In this document: in pieces, positions 46,960-58,128 of the stretch
How positions within the stretch are numbered: the first letter of the stretch is position 1
Layout of the letters: each line of letters opens with the position of its first letter
Origin: Platerodrilus igneus
Taxonomy: Eukaryota > Arthropoda > Insecta > Coleoptera > Lycidae
DNA: 64,000 nt
Assembly (NCBI GenBank): GCA_036346225.1
Contig: JARFIW010000831.1
Span: 3,162,001 to 3,226,000, forward strand
Direction: 5' to 3'
Program-made: the position numbers and the translations under genes
The notes under the pieces: generated by a model
The model's input: the letters and a program-made list of their open reading frames with translations, nothing else
Database searches by the model: none
Told to the model about the DNA's origin: nothing

Positions 46960-48050
46960 CAGACAGGGTGATTGTGTGGAATTCTTAACGTCCTATTCTA
47001 GGAGTCGTATTATATTTGGATCAGAATACTGCCATTACGTGTTGGCGTGCTCTACGAAGTTGCCTTTATGATCGAAGGCAATCCCAGGTACGAAATGATT
47101 TTTTTGCACTTTAGTGTGCGGTCACCAAATTTAATTTTGTTGTTAAAATAGTGTTTGCTGCTTAGGTGTGCTACTTTAGTTTTACTGGTATTCACTTGAA
47201 GTCGTCAATCTGTTGTCCACTGATCTTGCTTAACATGCACTCGGCAGCTGGTATGGTGGTGTAAATTATTCTCCCTGATGTCATGATGGCGATGTTACCA
47301 GTTTAGTGTTTTTGGAATGTCTAAGAACAGTACAGTGAACAACAAGAGAGAGCGGACACCTTTGGGGAACTCATGCCTCTGCCTCGTACGTTGGTAAGTA
47401 CTCGCGTTCTTTGTTGTAGGAGATCTTCAATTGTGTTCACCAGATGGCTCGGAAACCCCATCTGTTTTAGTTTGGACTTTATCCTCGAACGTCAAGCTTT
47501 CTCCTATGCCTTCTCTATGTCATGTAATACTGTGATTTGTTGCATTCGCTTTGTCTTTGCTATTCCTAGTTGTCTGGCGAACTTTTCTGCCTGCTTCACA
47601 GCATGTAGCTCTTTCCTGAAACCGAACTAAACACTTATAATTTTGGAAGTTTTTTCTAAATAGCATTGTACATCTTCGTTAAGGAGATTTTCAAACAGTT
47701 TGGACAACGTGCAAAGAAGACTTATTGGTCTTCGATTTTCTGGTTTTAATTAATCCTTTCCTTTATTTGGGATGGCGGCTATAATGTATGCCTTACACTG
47801 CTTTGGAAATTGCTGACGTTAGATTGTTTCGAGGAAAGCTCTTGTGATTCCGTTGAATAAATCCGGAGGGGTATGAAGTAGTACTTTGTGCGGAATCATG
47901 TTCTTTCCCGGCGCTTTCATTCTTGTTAAATTGTTTATCATATTTTAAACTCTTTGTAACGCTCGCACGTTCATTAAGCATACATTTGTCAATAGAAAGG
48001 TAATTATTAATTTTAGCTAGTTCAGAAGCTTTGGTAAGAAAATATCATTA
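46960..48050 (-). pseudogene. Jockey-type reverse transcriptase, broken
   Basis: Conserved segments in shifting frames: NMINNLTRMKAPGKNMIPHK, then PPDLFNGIT; KPENRRPISLLCTLSKLFEN; FGFRKELHAVKQAEKFARQL; QITVLHDIEKA (motif A region, catalytic Asp in position); LKQMGFPSHLVNTIEDLLQQ; NIAIMTSGRIIYTT (just after motif C); then HYFNNKIKFGDRTLKCKKI. An intact FADD box could not be found and appears lost to a small deletion. Many stops. The overlapping plus-strand frame at 47373-47630 is a shadow. Confidence 0.78.
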
Positions 48051-48775
48051 AAATGTTAAAGAACTTTGTAAAATTTACTCTTTATGAAGGGGTTATTTCA
48101 ATAGAAAGTTAAATCAGAATAAGCAAGTAAACCAAAAAGGACCTAGTACATTTTTATATACACAGCAATGACGATAGGGATTAAACACTAGTCGCATTCA
48201 CTTAGAAAAATCACCGATAAAAGTCAGCGGTATTTGTGTCTACAATCATATTTGTATCTATTCACATGGGAGGTCAAGAAACCGCAACAACCATAAAATC
48301 ATAAAATGTCATATAATTAATGGCGACATTGAACTTGACCCTGAGAAAGCTTTAGACGTATGTGTGAGAGCAGAATTCGAAATTTTTTAAAGAGCGGGAG
48401 ATTAACAAGACTAAGTTTGAACGATATTAGTACGCTGGTGACCAAAAAGAAAACGAAATTAGTCAGTGACAACGGACGCATACGTAGAACGTTGTTCCTT
48501 CGACGACGAAAAGAACAAACTGATGTTTGAGTAACAGTGGACGCGTCGTTAGCGGTAGGGTATTTGGCCTATGGGGACCGATTTTGAATTATTTGGAGTT
48601 TTGCTGGATACGTAGAGGTAAAGAAGGATCAAACTCGTGAATCGCGGATCAATATTCACGTGGGACGGGCGATTAACCAAAAAAGGGCGATGAATTGGTT
48701 TCACTTGTTATAGGAAGTTGGAATTCTGAGGCGACTTACCGTGCCCAGGGAGTACACACCAGGTCTATCATTGGC

Positions 48776-49853
48776 GTCCCTGGACATTCTGTATCCTTAG
48801 TTGTAAGAATCATTTGAAACATAAAAACCGAGAGTTCTGTATTAGCTTTTTATGTTGTTGTGATGTATAATTAAGTACTTGTGGATTTCGAATATAATGG
48901 CTAGTGTCTACGTAATGGGAAATTAATATTCCGTTGGACAACGAAATAACGACGAAAATAGTTTTGTTTAAATTTTAGCATAATATTATTAGTGAGAGAA
49001 TTTTGACTATTTAAAACAGTAAGAAATATGTACATGTAACCTCAAGTGTGGAATTATTGCTAGTTAAAGGGTGTAAACTCATTAATTTAAATGGACAATA
49101 GAATGATTACGTGAAAAGTTAGTATTAGGCTGTTTTTCGTTGTTAAGAAGAATTTCCAAATACATTGTATTTAAAAATGTCATATAGATCAATCGGGGAA
49201 AAATTAGAACAACGGAATGGTAGTATTATTTATGGATTAAAGTATTTTTTAGACTATTAATGATACCTGGCTAGTAAGAATGAAAGATTAGGTTTGTTGT
49301 TTTTAAGGTAAATTTACGTGCAATAATATGTTTTAATAGAGTCTAAATGTAGATCAAATTTTATTTGCAGTTAGTTATAATACTATTAAAAGCAAGCATT
49401 GTTAAAGGATATCCGGCCACTCCAATGCTGAAGTCATATTTTGAAAAGAAGTTTTTATTTCGAAAAATTGTTTTCGTTTAATAAAACGTTAAAGGAATTG
49501 TTTCTAAGGTGTGATTACGAGAGATAAAAGATGAGGGACGAGATTTAAGAAAACCGACAACAAGGAGGCCTATCCGGGTAGAAAATATATCAACGAAATT
49601 GCAAGGTCAAAATGGTTTAGCGTCCTTTAATTTTGATAATTAGCAAAGCCTTTCAAGGTAAGTGATACGTGTAAAGTAGTTTTATATTTCGGCATTTTAC
49701 ATGTTTATATTTTTATTATTTTTATAATTGTTCCATAGGAACCCACTTCCGCACCTGAAAGCTAGCCCGCGCACTTATAAAATTTTTACGGGGTTCCCAC
49801 CTCTTCTGGGAAATTTAAAATTCCATAATGTAACGTCATTTTTACCCGTAACA
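48776..49853 (-). repeat. LTR-like dispersed repeat, copy 2, inside the Jockey element
   Basis: Colinear with 7540-9396 without the MITE. The right end, in reverse, begins TGTTACGGGTAAAAATGACG immediately after the Jockey linker peptide SIWSQDI. The left limit is uncertain (48060-48776 may also belong). It therefore inserted after the Jockey copy. A solo LTR is likely; TSDs were not confirmed. Confidence 0.6.
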
Positions 49854-51180
49854 TATATCCTGTGACCAGATGCTTTCTTTAGTGACTAAGACGTGGGCTC
49901 GCTGCTGAAGCTTTTGAAAGTTTTTCAATACCTTAGTTGTTTGCCTAGTTATTGGTGAAATAAACTTGCAAATGTTGTGCAATGCTCTTAGATTTTTTCG
50001 CTGCTGAAAAAATCCATTTGTTGTAGCAAATGGCATGGTTTTCTGCACTTTCTTTGCATGAAACATTTTGTTATTTTCCGCAGCTCGAATCTTTGTCTGT
50101 ATTTATGTCGCCCATCGTCCCCTTCCACCCGTGTTCCATTTTTCCTTGATCATTTTCTTCACCAACTCTATTGCTCTGTTCAATTTCGTTTTGTCTTGCG
50201 CCGACTACGATTTGTGTACTTTTGCTTTGCTTCGTATTTGTGCCTTAGCAGTTCTTTTTCTTCTTTAGTAAGGTACAGGTCTGATGGTTTCCTCTTATGT
50301 GTTTTAGATGCGACCTCTATATTTTTTGTATTTTTATAGTTAAATCTGTCAACAGTTTTTCTCTTCTTTTATGGTTGCAATCTGTAATAACTTGGTTGTA
50401 TGTAGCCCGGTTTGTAGTTTTTGCAAGTCCTTCTAGGTATACCTGCCTTTTACTGGCATATGAAGAACTACTGCCACATGGTGCGATTCCAAGTCATGGT
50501 CAGTGTTAATTTCTATTTTCTTTCCGGTATTTTTCGTTAAAAATAAATCGATGGTACTGAGTTCTATTTTGTTCGTATATTATTGAGGAGGTAGGTGCTT
50601 CGATATTTATGCCAGTGTCTTTACTTATCTTTAATATTTTTTCCCTCTAGAATATGTGATAGCGTAGCTCCATTCTGTGTGTTTTACGTTTAAGTCTCCT
50701 ACTATGATCATCGGTGATATGACGTTTTTTGCATGCTTTTTTCTATTTCAACTTCCAGTAGAGGCCTTGTTGGAGGGAGATATAATGCTACAAGTTGATA
50801 TCAGGCTTTTCAACCTTTGCTTCTATTGATGTGTATTTGAGTTCTTCCAGTTCTTGAATTTTTATTTGTCTGGCACATAGTGAGTTCTTGAAACAAACTG
50901 CAATTACGCCTCATCTACCGCTTTTATGATCTTTTCTATAAAGAGTGTATCCCAAAATACCGCAATTTTGATGAAAAGGTTTGAGGTGATTCTCCGTGAT
51001 TAGAGCAATGTAAATCTTGTTTTCTATTATGAAAATCAGGAGCTCAAATTTTCTTCGAGCCAGTCCGTATACGTTCTAATTTAGTATGTTTATCGTCTCG
51101 GATGAAGCTTATTCGATTGGTTTCGAGTATATTTCTGATTTGATTTTCTGGAAGAAGTTCTTTAAAAACTATATTGCGGA
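49854..51180 (-). pseudogene. Jockey-type endonuclease and linker, broken
   Basis: Minus-strand translation: ALITENHLKPFHQNCGILGY, then TLYRKDHKSGR, VIAVCFKNS and EELKYTSIEAKVEKPDINL. These match the N-terminal half of the apurinic-type endonuclease (the ITE-x-H motif holds the catalytic Glu). Later comes a basic linker including QKTMPFATTNGFFQQRKNLR and SIWSQDI, ending at the LTR-like insertion. Stops are frequent, so no enzyme would be made. Confidence 0.7.
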
Positions 51181-51359
51181 TTTCGCTGATGAGCTTTTGG
51201 ACGTGTGCGGCGAAGATAACTTGTTCATTTGAACTCGTATTGGCCTACTGCGAATATGAAATCCCTTGCTTGACATCCGCCCGGTTGTACTGTTTTTGCC
51301 TGTTCATTTCGGCTACTGCTTCTTCTGCTTTAAGTCATATATTCTCTGGCCCGGCTGAG

Positions 51360-51735
51360 CACTACCTGTGTGACGCTAGTCTGCCCGCCTCACACTTGAT
51401 GCATTTTGGTTTGTGGCTAATGTCGTATGAACTTAATAGAGACTGAGTTATTATTGCACCTGAAACTAATGTGTCCAAATTGCTGGCATCTGAAGTACTG
51501 AGTCTGGGTAGTGGATTACCTTTTAGGTAAGTTGTAAGTTGGAACTCCTCTTATGACACCTCTCAGCTGTTTTTCGTTCCTTAACTGAAAGCTGAGATGT
51601 TCCGCATCGTTGACTGTTAGAGATGCTAGTAGTGCACGGAAAAGTGCTTTTTGTTTCGTAAAGATTTTGATTGCAGAAGTCATACGCGAACCTGTTTGAT
51701 CCACAAAACCTCCGATACTACAAGCTCTACATTTG
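51360..51735 (-). pseudogene. Jockey-type Gag (ORF1) fragment
   Basis: Translation: SLTVNDAEHLSFQLRNEKQL then RGVIRGVPT, the conserved region before the nucleocapsid of Jockey Gag, followed by FRCQQFGHISFRC (CCHC knuckle, first Cys altered) and a second, degraded CxxC with GGQTSVTQ. It is N-terminally truncated at the SINE. In active elements this protein packages the RNA. Confidence 0.6.
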
Positions 51736-52018
51736 ACTATCCAATGTTCCACCCGAAGGTACTATATTGGCTATGAAGCAAATTGTTTTTACCTGTAAAT
51801 TTTGAATTCTACCAAACTCTTGCTATTCCAAGCAGGGTAGAGATCTTTAAAGTGCGTGATACCACACACATGGGAGCTATATATTACCTCTCATCCGAAC
51901 GAGAGCGTACTTTTGTGAAAAATGCTCGTCTAACATTTTTCAAGCGGTCCGTGTCAGGAATGGAACCAGGTACTTTGGGCTTGTAGTCACACGCGAATCA
52001 ACTAAGTCAGGGAGCCGT
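51736..52018 (-). mobile_element. tRNA-derived SINE, copy 6
   Basis: Diverged full-length copy: body and tRNA-like head present, with many substitutions (for example CCAATGTTCCACCCGAAGG). It abuts the Jockey Gag remnant. Confidence 0.8.
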
Positions 52019-52054
52019 TACTTACCGTTTACCCCTACTGATTTTATTCAATGA

Positions 52055-52098
52055 TCCTCTTGAAGGTACTACATTGACCAGGAATCGAGTTTTTCTAC
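52055..52098 (-). mobile_element. SINE fragment, copy 7
   Basis: Only the 3' portion remains (GAAGGTACTACATTGACCAG, then GAATCGAGTTTTT). It runs directly into the second piggyBac fragment. Confidence 0.65.
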
Positions 52099-52102
52099 AA
52101 AA

Positions 52103-52683
52103 CAGATTGTCCATGTGTCGTCTAAAAGATTCTAAAACTCTCGGTAAAGAAGCTCGAGGAACATTTGGTTTTAGGTTTGATATAAATGATGAAATTCCTT
52201 TTTAAGTGAAATAACAAGAAATGTGTTACTACAGCAACGAATTTTGACTCGATAAAGCCATTTTGTCAAGCCAGTAGATCGGACCGAAAAGCCAGGGTAA
52301 CACGTCCGATTCCACTGCCAAAAGTTTTAAAAAAATTATAATACTGAAATGGGAGGTGTTGATCAATATGATTGGTTTGTCGGAAAATATGCCACTAAAA
52401 TCAAAAATAAGGAATGTTATATTGGTCATTATTCACCGGAATGCTGCGTATGACAGTGATAAATGCACGGGTTGCATATAAACATATTAGCAGTTCCAAT
52501 TTTGTTTTATTAAATTTTCGTCAATCAATTGCGGTTCCTAATTTGGTCAGAATATTAGGCCCAAAACGCACAAACTACGTAGGTCATTTCATGCAGATAC
52601 CTGGTAACCAAAAACATTTTCAAGTTGAGGATTGCAGGTCCAAACCAACAACTTATTGTTGCCGAAAGTGTTTTGTGCCGTAA
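52103..52683 (+). pseudogene. Second piggyBac-family transposase, C-terminal fragment
   Basis: Frames give NRLSMCRLKDSKTLGKEARG then FGFRFDIND; KCVTTATNFDSIKPF; MGGVDQYDWFVGKYATKIKN (family hallmark GGVDxxD); MTVINARVAYKHIS; LNFRQSIAVPNLVRILGPKR; QVEDCRSKPTTYCCRKC (Cys-rich end). This corresponds to the C-terminal third of a piggyBac transposase and is clearly different from the copy at 19.8-21.8 kb. The N-terminal two thirds and both ends are missing. Several shifts and stops. Confidence 0.8.
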
Positions 52684-52846
52684 CAAAGTAAATGCAATCA
52701 TTATGTTAAACTAATATTTTAGCCTGCATTATTTGCTCTAAATATTTAAAAGTATCAAAATTATTTTGGTATCATCAAGTACCAACGTCCTAATTATAGG
52801 AGACGTCAAAATTCAAAAACGAAAACAAAGAAAAAAATATTAATAT

Positions 52847-52966
52847 ATTTTTCTTAATCTTCTTTGGGAAATAAACCACTTAAAGTTGTTAAAATCATCT
52901 ATATAAAATAAAATAAAATCTTTATCCACTTTGGGTGGTTTATTTCCAAAGAAGATTAAGAAAAAT
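52847..52966. repeat. Near-perfect hairpin, 33/32-nt arms
   Basis: The left arm 52847-52879 and right arm 52935-52966 (starting GTGGTTTATTTCCAAAGAAG) are inverted copies differing by one G in a run. The loop is 55 nt. No target duplication identified. It is a possible short foldback/MITE or structured RNA. Confidence 0.85.
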
Positions 52967-53140
52967 ACAAAACAAACCACACCAAACATACAGGTAGTAT
53001 TAAAATATTTTCTTGTTTAGATAAATATTCCTGAATTATATGATTAAATAAAATTCAAAAATGGATTTGTTCCGTCATAATAGACGATCAAGATATTAGG
53101 TCTTCAATGGTCTCCTATGGAAGACGTTAGACCCAATTTG

Positions 53141-55376
53141 CACGAAGCGCAATATACTTCCTCAAGTTGCCAGAATTTATTACCCTTTAGGGTTCTTAGC
53201 CCCCTTAACCTTTTTTTGCCAAGCGTCTAATCCAATACTTGTGGATGTTAGGCTTGGATTGGGATGAGAATCCCCCAGCTGATGTTTCATCTCAATGGCG
53301 ACAATATCAACAAGAACTCTCTGTTGTCGCCTCTAAAAATAACTCGTTGTTTGCCCCTTTCCGGTCGCTACATTTGTCAACTACATGGCTTTTGCGATGC
53401 CAGCGAGGTGGGGTATGCAGAAATTGTTTATTTTCGTTTTTACTCTCTATCCAGCGAAGAGGTGACAGTTCAATTCATAGCAGCCAAAACTAAGGTCGCC
53501 CCTATAGAGTGCATTTCAATTCTACGTTTAGAATTATGTGCCGCCGTTTTATTATCTAATTTATTTTCGTTTATTATTGAGTCTTATCACAATTTAATTG
53601 ATATCTCTGACATCTTCGCGTAGGGTGACTCCACTGTAGGTCTTACGTGGATACGTTCTCTGCCATTTCGTTGGAAGACATTTGTGGCCAATAGGGTCAG
53701 TCACATTGAAGAAGCCGATGGTTTTATGTTGATTCTTATAGCAATAAAGCAGACACTGCCTCTAGAGGGTTGCTACCAAGTGCGGTTCTTTCATGTTCGC
53801 TTTGGTGGGCGGAGCCTGACTGGCTCTGACATCTTAATGAATCATGACCGCGCCAACCAGCCGTTTCTGCTTTTGCAGCGGAAATAATTTCAGAAAAGAA
53901 AATTTTAACCTTTATTGTTCAAACAGGATCCAGCATAGTCGATTCTTTATTAACTCATTTTTCTTCTTTGCTTAAAATCCAACACATTTTGGAGTATATT
54001 TTTCGATTTTTCAAATTTAAAGCACATCGTACAACCGGACCATTAACAGAACTTGAACTACACCATGCCCTAATGGTAATTGTGAGGCATGTTCAAGCTG
54101 TCACTTTCTCTAAAGAAATAGACGCGCTCAAGGCCCATGCTAAATTACCTAAGGTTTTTCGAAAGCTGTCGCCATTTCTTGATTCGCAAACTCCTTTGAG
54201 GGTGGGCGGACGTTTAAAACATTCATCGCTCCCATATTCCGAAAAATTTCCTGCATTACTACCGTGCAAGCATAGGTTAACCGAACTCATTGTTTATTTT
54301 ACGCATGAAAAATACTATCATCCGACGTCAACACAACAGCTTACCTCGTTCAACAGAATTTTTTGGTTTGTATCTATCAAAACCGCCATTCGGAGTTATT
54401 TGTCTTCTTGCTACAAATGGTTTCGTACCAAGCCAGCCCCGATAAACCCTCCCATGGGAAACTTACCTACGACACGAATCAACCAAGTAAACGCATTCAG
54501 CATTGTTGGAGTTGATTTTGCTGGCCCCATTTCTATAAGGACATGTCGTCTCAGAAAGGCCCAAATTCTTAAGGCCTATATTTGCATTTTTGTCTGTTTT
54601 GCGACCAAGGCAGCTCATATCGAGCGCGTCTCAGATCTTTCAACGGACGCGTTTCTCGCAGCTTTGCGACGTTTTGTAGCTCGCCGAGGAAGATGTTCAC
54701 ATTTTTTAGCAATTGTGGCACTAATTTTGTAGGTGCCAATCAACAGCTTGCCAATTATATGCAGGACGCAACCTCCGGCGAAAATATAGTTTGGTCATTT
54801 AACCCTCCTAGTACTCCTCACGTCGGCGGTTTGTGGTAGAGCGGAGTCAAATCAATTAAAACACATTTAGCCCAAGTAATCGGCGACCAAATCCTCACCT
54901 TTGAGGAACTTTATACAATTTTAACTCAAATTGAGTCCCTACTAAATTCGCGACCGCTCTGCCCTTTGAATTCAGACCCTAATGATTTTGTCTTTAACTC
55001 CCGGTCATTTTTAACCACGAAGCCTCTTACTGCAACTCCAGATGAAGATTTTTCTCAGGTTACCTTACCTCTAAAAAGTAGGTGCAGATTACTTCAAAAA
55101 TTCCATCGAGATTTTTGGACACGTTGGAGTCACGAATATTTACACACACTTCAAAAACGGGCAAAATGGCATCACAAAAATGATGTTCAGTCCATTGTAA
55201 AGGACTCCTTAGTCTTCATTAAAGATGACTTACTTCCTCCCTTGCAATGGAAACTAGGCCGCATTGTAAAGACCTTTCCAGGATCTGATGGCGTTGTGCG
55301 AGTTGCAAAAGTTAAAACTTCCAAGGGTACATTTAAGCGTCTCCTGGTAAAATTGGCACCGTTCCAATTAGTATAA
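53141..55376 (+). pseudogene. BEL/Pao Pol: RT tail, RNase H, integrase (dead)
   Basis: In order: LPQVARIYYPLGFLAPLTFF (end of RT), LHGFCDASEVGYAEIVYFR (RNase H Asp), RLELCAAVLL, DSTVGLTWIRS and WKTFVANRVSHIEE, then the integrase. The integrase has THEKYYH (zinc-binding His pair), CYKWF (second zinc Cys replaced by Trp), VGVDFAGPISI (first catalytic Asp), SNCGTNFVGA (second Asp changed to Asn) and PHVGGLW followed by TAG where the catalytic Glu is expected. The C-terminal part is open to QLV near 55376. Frameshifts near 53260, 53620, 53700 and 54690. Clearly inactive. Confidence 0.85.
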
Positions 55377-55554
55377 CGCGTTTTTATTCATTTACGTTAT
55401 TTACATTCTGCATACATATAATTTTCTTTTGTTAGTTTTATTGTCGTTTACCGCAGTCATAATACCGCCTCACTTATATTCTAGGTTAAATCCCTTGCAA
55501 TTTCCTTATATCATCCTTTTCTTTTCCTAAATTCATCGAATTTAATGGGCGGTA

Positions 55555-55837
55555 TGTTTCGTCATAATAGACGACGCAAAAATATTTTGAACAAGTTCGT
55601 GTGTGTGCGAGTAAATACTACCCTTAGCATCACTTTGTGACAGACCAGTGAATGGTACGGACGTCCGAGTAGTGCGGTCGTAAACAAAGCGCGACCTACA
55701 GCATGGAGTGTTACCACCATGTGCACCGTAATTTCATCACATCAACAATAACAAAGGTTAGTACTTATTGCTTATCGATTGTCTATTTGATTCATAATGT
55801 TCAACTGGATATGTACTAATTATCTATTTACTTAAAC
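55555..55837 (+). repeat. BEL/Pao 3' LTR, 5' part, cut by the gypsy insertion
   Basis: Starts with TG after the polypurine-like tract. It runs until the TGTAACAATT start of the gypsy LTR; the remainder should lie beyond the right edge of the window. Confidence 0.65.
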
Positions 55838-57673
55838 TGTAACAATTTTATTTTTGGTTAATAAATCCCTTCATCAAAAGTGCGAGAATAATAAGACACT
55901 TTTAATAATTTTATTGTTTGGTTAATAAATCCCTCCATCAAAGAGCGAGAATAATAAAACACCTTTATTAAATAATGTTAAAATACATTTAACAAGTAAA
56001 GTAATACGTTGAAACAGCATCTTGATTTGTTAGTCTATTTGTGGTTGGATATCGGTGTATTCTACAGCCATTCGCAGGCGCATTTAGATTTGACAACCTC
56101 CCCCTTGGATCCTCCGGTCGTCCGAGCGAGTTTGATAATCACTCGGCCATACGTGGAAGAAGAGACAAGATGTATGAAAGAACGATGGCCGGTAATCTGC
56201 GTATCAATTTTGATGAGTGAGGACACATTTTTGAATAGCGGTTGGTAAAGTATAAAAGTTATTATCTTATTTAATTTGGGATAATTTGTTTAGCGCGACG
56301 AGAGACATTACTACAATCAACTATGCACTTAGAAATTTGAAAACTTTAATCGATTTTAAGAAAACCACTTTATTTTACGGCGTGAACAATGTAACTTAGA
56401 AATTAGAAAATTAAATCCCGGTTGTTGATACCACTGTGTTTTACGACGTGTACTGTGCAACTTGGAAGATGGAAAGTTGAGCCAATTTAAAGAGGATCGC
56501 TTTGTTATACAGCGTAAAGATGCTACTTTAGTAGAAGCTGTTTAGGATGAGCTGGATCCATAACATATGCAGTAAATTTCGCATGGTAGAACAAGTACCT
56601 CATCAAGGCTAGGAAAGCAGTTTTTTTGGTTCGTAGTAGATCTAAGTAATTCTTTTGTGTTTCACTTTAGAAACACGCTAATTTGTTCCAATGTGTAAAA
56701 GTACGAATATGATATTTGTTTCAACTATTGCTAAGCTGGAATTTCCAGTGTCAAAATTAAAATTCACTAATTTGATGTTGTAAGAAACAACACGTTGCTT
56801 TAGTATAAACTGTTAGTTACAACAACAGGTGTTATTGACGTCACTTATTTTTCTATAGTATACTGCTGACAGATGTATCCTTGAAAGCAAATGCTTAGCA
56901 CTGCGTTAGCACAACTTTTGTAAACAAGAATATTTTTGTGATCATTTTCGTTTGAAACTAAAACTTGTACTTTTAACTTAAAGAGGAAAACTTGTATAGT
57001 AATTTTTGTAATGTAATCGGCCTGAACAGATCTGAACGGGTTAGAGTATCTTTGTGTAATAAGTTTATACCTTGCTGTAAAATATTTGATTATGAATGAG
57101 GTTGATAAACCTTAATTTAAAATTCACAAAGTAATTCAATTATTTATTAAATTTTGTTGCATTGCATTTTATTTAAAAAAAGAGATTCTTTTAGTAAATT
57201 ATTAGTTCAAGCTTAAAGTTTTTATTTTGATCAAATATGATCAAACCTAACTACAGAAAGCGAACATCTTTAGGAGTAGAATTTTGATGCCAACTTTATA
57301 TAGAAAATACCTTTTTACTATTTCGTTATGTATATTTGCTGGACACAAATAGTGTTCCACCTTTTTTTATTAAGCTAACTATTATAATTTCTTACAGGAA
57401 CAGCGTCTTATTTTTTTTAAGACAGGTTTTTGTCATCGAAGGCGATCTTTCTTTCTTTGGGTCTCCACGTCCGCCCTTAGAAATATGCCATGCCATTAAC
57501 GTGAATCAGTCCGGACTTGGTGGCGCCTATTTGTTTTAGTTTGAGTGTGACCTACCAACAGATTTCGACTTACCCCCCCATTTCTCATAGCTCTACCCAA
57601 GGAATAGACTCCTAGTTACGTCGGAAGACTACGCTTCACTGGCGCCCATTTAAGAAATTAGAAAAACGTCGCA
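55838..57673 (+). repeat. Gypsy 5' LTR (~1.84 kb, right limit inferred)
   Basis: Starts TGTAACAATT. It contains a ~63-bp internal tandem pair (GGTTAATAAATCCCT twice, 55855 and 55920), a TATA-like TATAAAAG at 56251-56258, and three degenerate ~70-bp repeats (56320-56540; TTTTACGGCGTG / TTTTACGACGTG / TTATACAGCGTA). The right end is placed before the primer-like site at 57675. Confidence 0.7.
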
Positions 57674-57692
57674 CTGACACCCAATGTGGGGC
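57640..57692 (+). promoter_or_regulatory. Primer-binding-site region, tRNA-Lys-like, duplicated
   Basis: TGACACCCAATGTGGGGC at 57675-57692 matches the Lys-tRNA primer site TGGCGCCCAACGTGGGGC at 15 of 18, all differences being transitions. Thirty-five bases upstream, TGGCGCCC at 57640-57647 matches the first eight bases exactly, within the same CAC-TG context. A third CACTGGAGCC lies at 57712. Confidence 0.6.
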
Positions 57693-57740
57693 TGGTGCAT
57701 TTAGAAAAATTGCCGCACTGGAGCCGGCAACGTTTGGAGC

Positions 57741-57868
57741 TTCGAAATTTGTTTGTTCAAAAATTTATTTTTCTTCAAAATTTGTTTGTGCAAAAATTTA
57801 TTTTGCTTCGAAATTTGTTTGTTCAAAAATTGTTTTGCCCCGAAATTTGTTTGCTCAACGTTTATTTG
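57741..57868 (+). repeat. Leader tandem repeat, ~34-bp units x 4
   Basis: Units begin TTCGAAATTTGTTTGTTCAA with small changes, between the primer site and gag. Confidence 0.85.
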
Positions 57869-58128
57869 ATATTAAGGTTTGGTTGTTTAAAAGATTGGTT
57901 TAGACGTTAACCCCCATTCAGTCAATTAATTAACTTAGTCAAATTTATTTTTAACTTTCATTCTGTTTTGACCCAATATAATTTTTTTTGATATTGTTTT
58001 GGCAAAATATACTTTACCAAATACACCTTTTGACTTTTACCTTTGGTTGCCCGAATTTGTTTTGACAATTTTTGTAAGGTGCAAATCATTTAGATTTATC
58101 GGTTTGATTCCATTAGGCTTTTGTAATC

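Larger units (their letters stand above)
46960..51735 (-). mobile_element. Jockey-type non-LTR retrotransposon, decayed and interrupted
   Basis: Minus-strand order is gag-like (51735-51360), endonuclease and linker (51180-49854), then reverse transcriptase (48050-47000). This is the normal 5' to 3' order of a Jockey-type element. An LTR-like repeat (about 48776-49853, left limit uncertain) separates linker from RT. A SINE abuts the 5' side at 51735. Confidence 0.75.
53068..55837 (+). mobile_element. BEL/Pao LTR retrotransposon, internally deleted, inactive
   Basis: The body encodes the C-terminal half of a BEL/Pao pol (53141-55376). The 3' LTR starts TGTTTCGTCATAATAGACGA at 55555 after the polypurine-like ATGGGCGGTA. 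The same 20 bases, with one change, occur at 53068-53087, directly next to truncated pol. This suggests most of the 5' LTR, gag, protease and RT were deleted. The 3' LTR is cut at 55837 by a Ty3/gypsy insertion. Confidence 0.8.

Noticed and set aside
47373..47630. 85-codon plus-strand open frame
   Set aside because: Antisense shadow of the Jockey-type reverse transcriptase on the minus strand.
57336..57539. 67-codon open frame in the gypsy 5' LTR with a vaguely RNase H-like GLGGAYLF end
   Set aside because: Lies within the LTR, has no other RNase H landmark, and the element has a complete RNase H elsewhere.
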